A stretch of 47,314 bases of DNA from an uncultured Clostridia bacterium (lineage in GTDB: Bacteria > Bacillota > Clostridia > Oscillospirales > JAAYOS01): positions 1 through 47,314 of the forward strand of contig CANRIN010000009.1 of NCBI GenBank assembly GCA_947630675.1, read 5' to 3'. Below the pieces are notes generated by a model that was not told where the DNA came from, did no database searches, and saw only the letters and a list, made by a program, of their open reading frames with translations. This document shows positions 39,793 through 47,314 of the stretch, one piece after another. How positions within the stretch are numbered: position 1 is the first letter of the stretch; the number at the start of each line of letters is the position of its first letter. The position numbers and the translations under genes were made by a program.

Positions 39793-40716
39793 TTATTCTT
39801 CGTGCGAGGAACTGGCGGAGTTATTAAAGGCAAGCAGGAGCGTAAGCAAATATTCCTCGCCCGAGCCGTCCTCGTTTTCGGTAAAGCGGAGCGTGAGGCG
39901 GTATTCCCTGTTATAGTCGGGGAAGCTGCAGCGAATACCCAGTTTCCCGTCATAATTCCGATATTCGGGAAAATCGCTGCTCGTCACGCCTCCGTCTTCT
40001 CCCGATATTTCCACCCATTCGTCTCCGTCCAGCATTTCCAGCTTTCCCATGAAGAACTCGTCAAAATAGATGGGCTTGCCGTTATTACAGCGATAGATAA
40101 CCTTGAAATATGCCGGACCAAAAGGATTGTCCAAACAGCCGACGCCCAGTATATCGTACGGGCTGCCGCTGTCCTCGACCACGGTATACGTATGCGAAAC
40201 GTGATACGCCTCGTCTCCCAGACGGTCGCCATCGATGTCGTTTGCGATATCCTCCTCGTCGATGAAAAAGTCGAGGAAGTAATAAGTGATACGATACTTT
40301 CCCGGGTCAACAAACGAAAAGGGAACATCGAGAATCCCTATGCCGTTCGTGATGAGATCATATGGCGGCATTAGGCGCCATCCGGGCTGCATGACACCTG
40401 TCTTACATTCGTAGCTTCCTACTTCGACCCACTCACCGTCCGTTTTACGCTCAACAAGCACGTTGGTGAACGCAAGCGGACGGGAGCAGTAGACGCGGGC
40501 GCCAAATGTGTAATATGTGATTCCCCAGCCTGCCGTCTCGATAGTCGCGACTTCCGTGTCACCCTCGCAGCCGCCGTTTACTTTCGGCTCATCAAAGAGT
40601 ATAAAGGTTTTATCAGCATATCCGAAGGCGGGTTTTTCGACGGAATCATCCGGGGCGCAGCCTGTCAGAACCGCCGCAAGCACAAGCAGCGCCAAAAGCT
40701 TTACAGCCTTGTTCAC
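39793..40716 (-). CDS. Lipoprotein of unknown function (paralogue of the one at 35833)
   Basis: 307 residues with GTG start at 40716 and GGAGGG ten bases upstream. Signal peptide with perfect lipobox LTGC (Cys20). The exported part is beta-rich: ITYYTFGARVYCSRPLAFTNVLVERKTDGEWVEVGSYE and KYRITYYFLDFFIDEEDI. The end YRLTLRFTENEDGSGEEYLLTLL mirrors the protein at 35833-36987, so the two are diverged paralogues. Transcribed alone after a leader of about 170 bases. Its composition is slightly lower in GC than the neighbours. No function can be named. Confidence 0.7.
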   Translation of the reverse strand: MNKAVKLLALLVLAAVLTGCAPDDSVEKPAFGYADKTFILFDEPKVNGGCEGDTEVATIETAGWGITYYTFGARVYCSRPLAFTNVLVERKTDGEWVEVGSYECKTGVMQPGWRLMPPYDLITNGIGILDVPFSFVDPGKYRITYYFLDFFIDEEDIANDIDGDRLGDEAYHVSHTYTVVEDSGSPYDILGVGCLDNPFGPAYFKVIYRCNNGKPIYFDEFFMGKLEMLDGDEWVEISGEDGGVTSSDFPEYRNYDGKLGIRCSFPDYNREYRLTLRFTENEDGSGEEYLLTLLLAFNNSASSSHEE

Positions 40717-40893
40717 GGGTTTTCCCTCCTGTCCATATCGCCGCAGTTCATACCTAAACTAACCTTTAGATGGATCAAAAGCAGGCGTATTACTTAAAAT
40801 GGGCTTCATCGTAGTCACATAAGAGGTTTTGTCTGAATCTTGTTCCGTTTGGGGGTCCCCTGTTACAATACCCAATAACGTTCAATTTATATA

Positions 40894-40922
40894 AAAGTAC
40901 CACAAAAACGCCGAATTGTCAA
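40894..40922 (-). promoter_or_regulatory. Candidate promoter of the lipoprotein gene at 39793
   Basis: On the minus strand perfect TTGACA (40922-40917) and TACTTT (40899-40894), 17-base spacer. The rest of the 40717-41100 intergenic stretch shows no gene. Confidence 0.55.
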
Positions 40923-40994
40923 GAGAAGTGAACAGTTCGGCAATTTATTTGCCACAGTCCTTCACCTCGTTTCCCGCGCAAATCGAAAAAGATA

Positions 40995-41022
40995 TGGACA
41001 TTTTAAATTCCGGTGCTATAAT
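40995..41022 (+). promoter_or_regulatory. Promoter of the trkA-trkH operon
   Basis: TGGACA (40995-41000) and TATAAT (41017-41022), 16-base spacer. A small GCCCGC/GCGGGC hairpin (41068-41083) precedes the ribosome site. The leader is too short for a c-di-AMP (ydaO-type) riboswitch. Confidence 0.7.
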
Positions 41023-41100
41023 AGAGCGTAGATTTTAAAATGGGTCATTGCAGAGACAGATATGAGGGCCCGCTCGTGCGGGCGGAAAGAGAAGGGGATT

Positions 41101-42459
41101 ATGCAGGTAATACTTGTCGGGTGCGGCAAGGTCGGCACCGCGCTCGCGGCGCAGCTTACCGATGAGGGGCACCGCGTGACCGTCATAGATACAAGCGCCG
41201 ATAAGGTAGAGCGGATAAGCGAGGAGCTCGACGTCATGGGCATCGTCGGCAACGGATGCTCGATAAACACGCTGATGGAGGCGGCGGTCGACCGCGCCGA
41301 CGTGTTTATAGCCGTCACCGGTTCGGACGAGCTGAATCTCCTCAGCTGTATGTTCGCGCGGAAGTCCGGGCGCTGCTACGCGATAGCGCGCGTGCGCGAC
41401 CCGCTTTACAGCCGTGAACTCGACTTCATAAAGCAGCAGCTCGGCATAGCGACGATAATTAACCCGGAGCTTGCGGCGGCGCAGGAAATATCACGTCTGC
41501 TTCGCTTCCCGGCGGCAAGCAAGATAGACAGCTTTGCGGACGACAAGGTGCGCCTTATCAAGTTCCGCGTCACGAGAAATCAGGGGCTCGAGGGACTGCG
41601 GCTGCGCGAGGTGTCGAAGAAGTTCGGCTCGGACGCGCTGTTCTGCGCCGTCGAGCGCGAAACCGGCGTCGTCATACCGGACGGTGAATTTCTGCTCAAG
41701 GAGGGCGACCTTGTCACCATCCTCTGCCAGAGCGGAAAGGCCGGCGGGTTCTTCGGAAAGCTCGGTATGCCGACCCACGCCGTCCGCAGCGCGCTCATAG
41801 TCGGCGGCGGCACGATAGGCTACTACCTCGCAAAGGAGCTCATAGACCACGACATCCGCGTGAGGATAGTCGAGAGCGACTTCCGCCGCTGCGAACGTCT
41901 CTCCGAGCTCCTGCCGAAGGCGACGATACTTCACGGCGACGGCACCGACAGGAAGTTCCTCATAGAGGCGGGGCTTCCGCAGACCGAGTCGTTCGTGTCG
42001 CTTACGAATATAGACGAGGAGAACATACTGCTCGCGTTCTTTGCGGGAAAGCTCGGCCTCACGAAGGTCGTCTCGAAGGTCAACAGGCTCGAATTCGACG
42101 ACCTTCTCGACGGTATGGATATAGACAGCGTCGTCTACCCCAAGTATCTGGTGTGCGACTACATCGTTCAGGCGGTCCGCGCCCAGCAGAACCGTGCCGG
42201 CAGCAATGTAAAGACGCTTTACCGGATACTCGACAACCGCGTGGAGGCGCTCGAATTCAGCGTGGACAGAGAGTCCGCCGTCACCGGCGTACCGCTCTCC
42301 GAGCTGAGGCTGAAGCCTAATCTCCGTATATGCAGCATCATCCGCGGCGGGAAGGTGATAATCCCGTTCGGCCGCGACGTCATAAAGGCGGGGGACACGG
42401 TCATAGTCGTCACGCTTGAGCAGGGAATGCAGGACATAAGCGGTATTCTTGCCAGATAA
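41101..42459 (+). CDS. trkA: Trk potassium uptake regulator TrkA
   Basis: 452 residues from ATG 41101 (GAAGGGGATT upstream). Two tandem RCK units: the first with MQVILVGCGKVGTALAAQL (NAD site 6-11) and a TrkA-C domain (about 140-215), the second with SALIVGGGTIGYYLAKELI (230-248) and a TrkA-C end (VEALEFSVDRESAVTGVPLSEL ... DTVIVVTLEQ). It is a cytoplasmic gating ring that binds NAD(H) and nucleotides and controls the TrkH channel, encoded 12 bases downstream. Confidence 0.95.
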   Translation: MQVILVGCGKVGTALAAQLTDEGHRVTVIDTSADKVERISEELDVMGIVGNGCSINTLMEAAVDRADVFIAVTGSDELNLLSCMFARKSGRCYAIARVRDPLYSRELDFIKQQLGIATIINPELAAAQEISRLLRFPAASKIDSFADDKVRLIKFRVTRNQGLEGLRLREVSKKFGSDALFCAVERETGVVIPDGEFLLKEGDLVTILCQSGKAGGFFGKLGMPTHAVRSALIVGGGTIGYYLAKELIDHDIRVRIVESDFRRCERLSELLPKATILHGDGTDRKFLIEAGLPQTESFVSLTNIDEENILLAFFAGKLGLTKVVSKVNRLEFDDLLDGMDIDSVVYPKYLVCDYIVQAVRAQQNRAGSNVKTLYRILDNRVEALEFSVDRESAVTGVPLSELRLKPNLRICSIIRGGKVIIPFGRDVIKAGDTVIVVTLEQGMQDISGILAR

Positions 42460-42471
42460 CAGAGGGGTCTC

Positions 42472-43911
42472 ATGAACTTTTCGATGATAATTTTCATACT
42501 GGGACGGCTGCTCCTGACCCTGGCTGTGCTGCTGCTCCTGCCGCTTCTCGTCGCGCTTATCTACCGTGAGGGGTGCGCCGTGGCTATAGGCGTCACGATA
42601 GGCATCTGCGCCGCCGCAGGCCTGCTCCTTTCCCGGCGCAGGCCGCGCAACCGCGTGCTCCAGCTCCGCGATGGATTTACCGCTACTGCGTTCGCGTGGA
42701 TAATGATAAGCGTGGTGGGGTCGCTCCCGTTCCTCATATCCGGGGAGATATCGAACCCGGTGGACGCGATATTCGAGACGGTGTCCGGTTTCACAACGAC
42801 CGGCGCGAGCATCCTGTACGACGTGGAGGCGATGAGCCACGGCCTGCTGTTCTGGCGGAGCTTCACGCACTGGATAGGCGGCATGGGCGTGCTCGTGTTC
42901 CTGCTGTCGATAACGTCGCTCTCCGGCGGCTCGCACGTCAACCTGATGAAGGCGGAGAGCCCCGGCCCGCAGGTGGAAAAGCTCGCGCCGACGGTGCAGT
43001 CCACGGCAAAGATCCTCTACGGGATATACATTTTCCTCACCGTCCTCGAGATGATCTTCCTGCTTGCGGGCGGTATGCCGCTGTTTGACGCGGCCACCAT
43101 CTCCTTCGGCACGGCGGGCACCGGCGGCTTCGGCGTGAGAAACGACAGCATAGCGAGCTATTCGCCGTACCTCCAGACGGTCATCACTGTCTTTATGATA
43201 ATGTTCGGCGTGAACTTCAACTTCTACTTCTTCCTGCTCATGCGGAAGTTCCGCAGGGCGGTGATGATGGAAGAGGTGAGGGTGTACGCCGCCATCATAC
43301 TCGCCGCGATAGCCGTCATCACGATAAACATACACGGGCTCTACGATCATATTTCGACGGCGCTGCTCCATGCGTCCTTCCAGGTGGGCTCGATAATCAC
43401 GACCACCGGCTTCACCACGACGAACTATGACGTCTGGCCGGAGGCGAGCAAGGCGATACTCGTGCTGCTGATGTTCATAGGCGCCTGCGCCGGAAGCACC
43501 GGCGGCGGCGTGAAGGTGTCGCGCTGCATCATCCTTTTCAAGACGATGCGAAAGGAACTCCGCCGCCTGCTGCACCCCATGAGCGTCAAGAAGATAGCGC
43601 TCGACGGCAAGTCGATAGCGCACGAGGTCGTGCGCTCGACGAACGTGTTCATGTTCTCGTATATACTGATATTTGTCGTGTCGGTGCTTGTGATATCCTT
43701 TGACGGGTTTGACTTCACCTCGAACTTCACCGCCGTCGCGGCGACGCTCAACAATATCGGCCCCGGTCTCGGCGCGGTCGGCCCCGCGCAGAACTTCGCG
43801 GGGTATTCGGCGCTCTCAAAGCTCGTGCTGATATTCGACATGCTCGCGGGGCGGCTCGAGCTCTTCCCGCTCCTGCTGCTCTTCACAAAAGCAAACTGGC
43901 AGAAATTCTGA
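42472..43911 (+). CDS. trkH: Trk potassium uptake channel TrkH
   Basis: 479 residues, highly hydrophobic. It shows the repeated pore loops of the Trk/Ktr/HKT family: TVSGFTTTGASIL (first), GTAGTGGFGVRND (second), SIITTTGFTTTNYD (third) and NNIGPGLGAVGPAQNF (fourth), each with the selectivity glycine, and SFTHWIGGMGVLVF. It imports K+ and partners TrkA upstream. The terminator follows seven bases after the stop. Confidence 0.95.
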   Translation: MNFSMIIFILGRLLLTLAVLLLLPLLVALIYREGCAVAIGVTIGICAAAGLLLSRRRPRNRVLQLRDGFTATAFAWIMISVVGSLPFLISGEISNPVDAIFETVSGFTTTGASILYDVEAMSHGLLFWRSFTHWIGGMGVLVFLLSITSLSGGSHVNLMKAESPGPQVEKLAPTVQSTAKILYGIYIFLTVLEMIFLLAGGMPLFDAATISFGTAGTGGFGVRNDSIASYSPYLQTVITVFMIMFGVNFNFYFFLLMRKFRRAVMMEEVRVYAAIILAAIAVITINIHGLYDHISTALLHASFQVGSIITTTGFTTTNYDVWPEASKAILVLLMFIGACAGSTGGGVKVSRCIILFKTMRKELRRLLHPMSVKKIALDGKSIAHEVVRSTNVFMFSYILIFVVSVLVISFDGFDFTSNFTAVAATLNNIGPGLGAVGPAQNFAGYSALSKLVLIFDMLAGRLELFPLLLLFTKANWQKF

Positions 43912-43916
43912 AAAGA

Positions 43917-43946
43917 TCCGGAAGCCGCGCGCTTCCGGATTTTTTG
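43917..43946 (+). terminator. Terminator of the trkAH operon
   Basis: TCCGGAAGC (43917-43925), loop CGCGC, GCTTCCGGA (43931-43939), then TTTTTTTG-like run. Confidence 0.9.
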
Positions 43947-43967
43947 CCGCAAGATGATTGCCACGAT

Positions 43968-43996
43968 TTGACATACAGTAAGCCGTAGGGTATAAT
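43968..43996 (+). promoter_or_regulatory. Consensus promoter of the C-deglycosidase-like operon
   Basis: Perfect TTGACA (43968-43973) and TATAAT (43991-43996), 17-base spacer, about 90 bases before the first gene. Confidence 0.92.
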
Positions 43997-44086
43997 ATTA
44001 CTATGTACCGCATACCGCAACTTGCGGAGGTACGCGGCTGCTGAGGCGGCGCTTCGCTGCCAAAAAAAGGAAAGGGAGGAATCTGC

Positions 44087-44959
44087 TTGTACCGCTATGA
44101 CCGAAAGGGTCCGAAGCGCGGCGTGGCGCTTTACAGCTACTCGGCCGAGTTCGGACTTACCAAGAACCTCGAAGACTGCTTTGAGGACGTGTGCGACATG
44201 GGCGCGCACGGCATCGAGATCCTCGCGAATACCCATATCGAGAACTACCCGTACCCGACCGACGAGTGGGTCGACAGGTGGTTCCGCCTCTGCGACAAGT
44301 ACGAGATAGTCCCGGTCGAGTACGGCCACTGGATAGACAGCCACGTCCTCGGCGGTCGCGAGCTCACGACGGAGGAGAGCGTGGAGATGCTCTGCCGCGA
44401 CCTCCGCCTTGCACACCGTCTCGGCTTTACCGTCATGCGCACGAAGATGCCTGTCATAAACGGAGCGCTCGAGCCGGTGGAGAACTGGCGCGAGATAATT
44501 TCCGCCGCGCTTCCGCTCGCGGAGGAGCTCGGCATAGTGATGTGCCCCGAGATACACACCCCCTCGAACCTCAAGGGAAAGATGGTGTCGGAGTACGTCG
44601 ACTTCATCAATAAGACCGGTACGAAGAACTTCGGCCTCAACATCGACTTCAGCGTCTTCCGCAGCCGCTTCGGCGAGGGCGAGTGGGTCGACCCGCAGTA
44701 TAAGGCTAACGAGCCGGAGGACATCATCCCGCTGCTGCCGTACATCTACTGCTGCCATGCGAAGTTCATACACATGTCGGACGACTTCGAGGAGACTACG
44801 ATACCCTACCCCGAGATAGTGAAGATACTTCAGGACCACGGCTGGGACGGGTACCTGCTCAGTGAGTACGAGGGCGCTGACAAGTACGACCCCGGCTACG
44901 AGGTCGGCGCGACCCTGAGAAAGCAGCACATCATGCTGAAGCGGCTCATCGGAGACTAG
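44087..44959 (+). CDS. TIM-barrel protein, C-glycoside deglycosidase alpha subunit-like
   Basis: 290 residues with a TTG start at 44087, six bases after AAAGGGAGGAATC; no nearer ATG fits. AP-endonuclease-2/sugar isomerase barrel with a complete metal site: Glu155 (CPEIHTP), Asp187 ([15 protein letters not shown]), His224 (CCHAKFIHM) and Glu260 (LLSEYEG). By itself it would be called a sugar phosphate isomerase/epimerase. The gene ten bases downstream encodes a DUF6379 protein, the known small subunit of C-glycoside deglycosidases (DgpBC, CarBC, CgdAB), whose large subunit is exactly this kind of barrel. Those complexes cleave the C-C bond of 3-oxo-C-glucosides. The assignment depends on this pairing; the barrel could act on other 3-keto sugars. 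Confidence 0.78.
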   Translation: MYRYDRKGPKRGVALYSYSAEFGLTKNLEDCFEDVCDMGAHGIEILANTHIENYPYPTDEWVDRWFRLCDKYEIVPVEYGHWIDSHVLGGRELTTEESVEMLCRDLRLAHRLGFTVMRTKMPVINGALEPVENWREIISAALPLAEELGIVMCPEIHTPSNLKGKMVSEYVDFINKTGTKNFGLNIDFSVFRSRFGEGEWVDPQYKANEPEDIIPLLPYIYCCHAKFIHMSDDFEETTIPYPEIVKILQDHGWDGYLLSEYEGADKYDPGYEVGATLRKQHIMLKRLIGD

Positions 44960-44968
44960 GAGGAGAGT

Positions 44969-45409
44969 ATGGAAAGAGAAGTTATTCAGTCGGTAGGCTT
45001 CCGCAACATAAAGGAGAACGGCGAGATAACCGGGTTCCGGTTCAAGGTGCGTCTTCCGTACTATCGGGGCGTGTACCTCAGCCAGCTCCGTCCGGGCACG
45101 CTCTTTGTGGACGGGGAGAAAATAGAGAAGGAGAACATAGTGTGGTGCCTCGGCGGTGAAGACTACACGAATGAGGAGATGGCCGTCGATTTCAGGACGC
45201 ACTGGACGCCCACCGACCTCGCCGTCCTCAAGGTGAAGAAGCCGGGCGGACTTTCACAGGGCTACCATCACCTCAAATACGGCTACTGCTTCACCTCGAG
45301 CTATATGCCGCCGATGATGCAGGAATCGCTCGACCCGGACAAGGAGAACTTCGTCATCCTGCCGGAGTTCGGCCACCATGTCAACGAGAGGACGCTTATC
45401 ATAGTGTAA
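44969..45409 (+). CDS. DUF6379 protein, C-glycoside deglycosidase beta subunit-like
   Basis: 146 residues; GGAGGAGAGT before the ATG, ten bases after the upstream stop. It has the family layout: VIQSVGFRNIKENGEITGFRFKVRLPYYRGVYLSQL, then FVDGEKIEKENIVW, and the aromatic/basic end YCFTSSYMPPMM ... LPEFGHHVNERTLIIV. DUF6379 proteins are beta-sandwich partners of the TIM-barrel subunit in C-deglycosidase complexes (DgpB/CarB/CgdB). Here the two genes form a closed transcription unit with their own promoter and terminator. Family recognition is from memory of the sequence pattern. Confidence 0.8.
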   Translation: MEREVIQSVGFRNIKENGEITGFRFKVRLPYYRGVYLSQLRPGTLFVDGEKIEKENIVWCLGGEDYTNEEMAVDFRTHWTPTDLAVLKVKKPGGLSQGYHHLKYGYCFTSSYMPPMMQESLDPDKENFVILPEFGHHVNERTLIIV

Positions 45410-45414
45410 AAGCG

Positions 45415-45450
45415 AAATGCGCGGGGAACGGCGTCCCCGCGCATTTTTGT
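45415..45450 (+). terminator. Terminator of the C-deglycosidase-like operon
   Basis: AAATGCGCGGGGA (45415-45427) pairs with TCCCCGCGCATTT (45434-45446), then TTGT. Confidence 0.9.
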
Positions 45451-45461
45451 ATATGCGGATA

Positions 45462-45490
45462 TTGAGCGCCCGCGTTTCCGGTGATATAAT
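45462..45490 (+). promoter_or_regulatory. Promoter of the esterase-GH127 operon
   Basis: TTGAGC (45462-45467) and TATAAT (45485-45490), 17-base spacer. Confidence 0.75.
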
Positions 45491-45564
45491 TAAGTCGAGC
45501 AAGAAACGGGCAGCGCCCGACAAATTTTCCGGCGGTATGTCCGCCGGCAGGGAGGTTGTTTTTG

Positions 45565-46833
45565 ATGAGCAGAGGTTACTACACTCTTACGCGCGTCACC
45601 GACTACGGACCGTATGTGACGAAGGTGATACTGCCGGTGCCCGGCAGCGTGAAGGCGGAGGAGGTGTCGCCGGAAAAGTTCTCGGTCTACGTTGAGCGGA
45701 TGGACGAGAAGGGCGACGCGCTCCTGCTGCCGAAAAGCTGGATGGCGCGGGACGACAGGGAACCGAGCCGGGGCTACATACCCGTCCTCGCGGCGTACCC
45801 GTCGGACATCGAAGGAAACAGGGCGGACACGGGAGAGTTCGTCGCGCTTGAGACGGCCTACGGCCCGATGACGCAGCTCTCGAGCCGCATATCCGCGCCG
45901 AACGGCCTCAACGTCTATGTGAAGATGCGCTATACCGTCACGCAGACGGCCAAGCTCGAGTCGGACGCCGGAGCTCTCGGCGGGCTCTGCTGGGACTATC
46001 CCCTCGGCGACTCCTGCCCGGATGCGGAGGGCTTCCTCAACGCAACGTCGTCCTACGAGCCCGAGCCGCTGAACTACGGCTACTTCGTACCGCAGACGCC
46101 GGGGGAGAAGCACCCGCTCATCGTCTGGCTCCACGGCGCGGGCGAGGGCGGCGTCGACGCGACGATAGCCTACACCGCAAACAAGGTGACGGCATTCGCC
46201 GGCGAGAAAATACAGAAGTTCTTCGGCGGCGCCTACATTCTCGTGCCCCAGACGAAGACCTTCTGGATGAACGACGGCTCCGGGCAGTACGGGCAGTCGG
46301 GAAAGAGCATGTATGTAGAGGCACTGAAGGCGTGCATAGACGAGTTCGTCGAAAAGAACCCGGCCGTAGACCGCGGCCGCATATACATCGGCGGCGACAG
46401 CAACGGCGGCTTTATGACCATGCGGATGATCCTCGACTATCCCGACTTCTTCGCCGCCGCCTTCCCGGTCTGCGAGGCGCTCTACGACGGAACGATAACC
46501 GACGAGGCGCTTGCAAATATCGTGCACTTGCCGATATGGTTCACCCATGCCAAGAACGACCCGGTCGTGAAGCCGGAGACGACCGTCGAGGCGACATATA
46601 AACGCCTCGTCGCCGCCGGCGCGAAGAACGTACACTTTACCTTCTGGCCGAAGATAGAGGACATCCACGAGGGCTTTAAGGGTTCGGACGGCAAGCCGTT
46701 CGAGTATCTCGGTCACTTCGCGTGGATACCTGTGTTCAACGACGACTGCCGTCTGGACTACGACGGTAAGCCGACAACGGCGGACGGAAAAGAAGTGAGC
46801 CTTCTCGAATGGCTCTCGATGCAGCACAGATAA
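45565..46833 (+). CDS. Esterase with N-terminal Ig-like domain and alpha/beta-hydrolase domain
   Basis: 422 residues from ATG 45565 (GGGAGGTTGTTTTTG upstream). The first 150 residues form a beta-rich Ig-like domain (VTKVILPVPGSVKAEEVSPEKFSVYVERM) as in Est1-type esterases. The hydrolase domain follows: oxyanion HGAGEGG (190-196), nucleophile IGGDSNGG with Ser279, Asp332 (HAKNDPVV) and His384 (YLGHFAW). No signal peptide is visible, so it is probably cytoplasmic. Similar PHB-depolymerase/feruloyl-esterase-like proteins accompany glycan operons, and the gene 25 bases downstream is an arabinofuranosidase, which suggests work on substituted arabinose-containing plant material. Exact substrate not known. 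Confidence 0.82.
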   Translation: MSRGYYTLTRVTDYGPYVTKVILPVPGSVKAEEVSPEKFSVYVERMDEKGDALLLPKSWMARDDREPSRGYIPVLAAYPSDIEGNRADTGEFVALETAYGPMTQLSSRISAPNGLNVYVKMRYTVTQTAKLESDAGALGGLCWDYPLGDSCPDAEGFLNATSSYEPEPLNYGYFVPQTPGEKHPLIVWLHGAGEGGVDATIAYTANKVTAFAGEKIQKFFGGAYILVPQTKTFWMNDGSGQYGQSGKSMYVEALKACIDEFVEKNPAVDRGRIYIGGDSNGGFMTMRMILDYPDFFAAAFPVCEALYDGTITDEALANIVHLPIWFTHAKNDPVVKPETTVEATYKRLVAAGAKNVHFTFWPKIEDIHEGFKGSDGKPFEYLGHFAWIPVFNDDCRLDYDGKPTTADGKEVSLLEWLSMQHR

Positions 46834-46857
46834 GCGCTTTCCGCGGAGGAGAAACGG

Positions 46858-47314
46858 ATGAGACAGACACATATTTCGGCGTACCGTCCGGCCGGGTTTG
46901 CGGAGAAATACCAGAGGCTCGTGGCGGACACCGTCATACCCTACCAGTACGACATACTCCGCGACGCCGTTCCCGGCGCGGAGGAGAGCCACGCGATACG
47001 GAACTTCATCAACGCCGGGAGGGCGCTGCGCGGAGAGGACACGGGCGACGGCTTCCGGGGCATGGTCTTTCAGGACAGCGACGCCGCGAAGTGGCTCGAG
47101 GCGGCGGCGTATTCGCTCGCGGTCTTTCCGTCGGACGAGCTTGAGCGCGAGGCGGACGCGTTTATCGACATCATAGCGGCGGCGCAGGACGGGGACGGGT
47201 ACCTCGACACGCGATTTGCGATAAAGGACCGCGAAAAGCGCTGGACCGACCTTCTCGAGGCGCACGAGCTCTACTGCATGGGGCACATGATGGAGGCCGC
47301 CGCCGCATACTTCG
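46858..47314 (+). CDS. GH127 (DUF1680) beta-L-arabinofuranosidase, N-terminal part
   Basis: 152 residues are visible before the window ends, with GCGGAGGAGAAACGG before the ATG. The start is typical of GH127: VIPYQYDILRD, SHAIRNFINAG, GMVFQDSDAAKWLEAAAYSLA, AQDGDGYLDTRF and RWTDLLEAHELYCMGHMMEAAAAYF. Full members have about 600-800 residues in an (alpha/alpha)6 barrel with a zinc-bound catalytic cysteine; those parts are outside the window. It removes terminal beta-L-arabinofuranose from plant hydroxyproline-linked glycans or related sugars. It shares a transcript with the esterase. Confidence 0.92.
   Translation, partial: MRQTHISAYRPAGFAEKYQRLVADTVIPYQYDILRDAVPGAEESHAIRNFINAGRALRGEDTGDGFRGMVFQDSDAAKWLEAAAYSLAVFPSDELEREADAFIDIIAAAQDGDGYLDTRFAIKDREKRWTDLLEAHELYCMGHMMEAAAAYF

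Noticed and set aside
40717-41100. c-di-AMP riboswitch before trkA
   Set aside because: The leader after the promoter is only about 75 bases with one small hairpin, too short for that class.
41491-43623. Minus-strand frame of 710 codons opposite trkA and trkH
   Set aside because: Antisense shadow of two well-supported genes; rich in His, Arg, Tyr and Glu as expected from reading AUA/GAC-rich genes backwards.

Overview
The window looks like chromosome of an anaerobic, GC-rich, gut- or rumen-type clostridium (Oscillospirales/Christensenellales-like). The evidence is strong AGGAGG ribosome sites, consensus TTGACA/TATAAT promoters, an oxygen-defence set typical of strict anaerobes (rubrerythrin, reverse rubrerythrin, rubredoxin, flavodoxin, a ferredoxin-type aldo/keto reductase, an Old-Yellow-Enzyme/Fe-S flavoprotein), an ECF-transporter S component and several plant-glycan enzymes. 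Isoleucine is very often encoded by AUA despite the high GC content. No rRNA, tRNA or CRISPR array was recognised. The taxonomic placement is an inference.

Layout. 1-1000: tail of a large serine recombinase, a hairpin, and a SUKH (SMI1/KNR4) reading frame that seems to lack its natural N terminus, so probably the end of an integrated element. 1.2-2.5 kb: HTH regulator with SHOCT-like domains and a small lipoprotein. 2.5-9.7 kb: rubrerythrin, uridine phosphorylase, a serpin lipoprotein, flavodoxin, NAD synthetase, reverse rubrerythrin with a PerR-like box. 9.7-10.9 kb: an AT-richer patch with a SHOCT membrane protein and an XRE regulator. 11-18 kb: acetyltransferase, short rubredoxin, two alpha/beta hydrolases, aldo/keto reductase, an SLH-domain remnant and a clan-A glycoside hydrolase.

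18.3-23.7 kb: a five-gene operon (aminotransferase, trpS, WecA/TagO-type transferase, UDP-GlcNAc 2-epimerase, membrane-anchored protein), then about 900 bases of mirror-arranged hairpins. 24.5-29 kb (minus strand): a YhaN/YhaO-type DNA-repair pair and a serine hydrolase. 29.2-30.7 kb: ECF sigma factor with its probable anti-sigma partner. 31-34.5 kb: TIM-barrel isomerase, 2-hydroxyacid dehydrogenase, ABC exporter. 34.6-40.7 kb (minus strand): ECF S component, two paralogous lipoproteins and an OYE-type reductase, set among structured intergenic repeats. 41.1-43.9 kb: trkA-trkH potassium uptake.

44.0-47.3 kb is the most interesting part: a promoter-to-terminator unit encoding a TIM-barrel protein plus a DUF6379 protein, the pair that forms C-glycoside deglycosidases, followed by a unit with an Ig-like/alpha-beta esterase and a GH127 beta-L-arabinofuranosidase that runs off the window. 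With the feruloyl/acetyl esterase-like proteins and the glycoside hydrolase at 12-18 kb, this suggests a bacterium that strips plant glycans and perhaps plant C-glycosides. The other notable structure is a family of nested-hairpin intergenic repeats at three loci (3.2, 35.3 and 37.1 kb) whose stems change by paired substitutions while loop and flank blocks stay the same.
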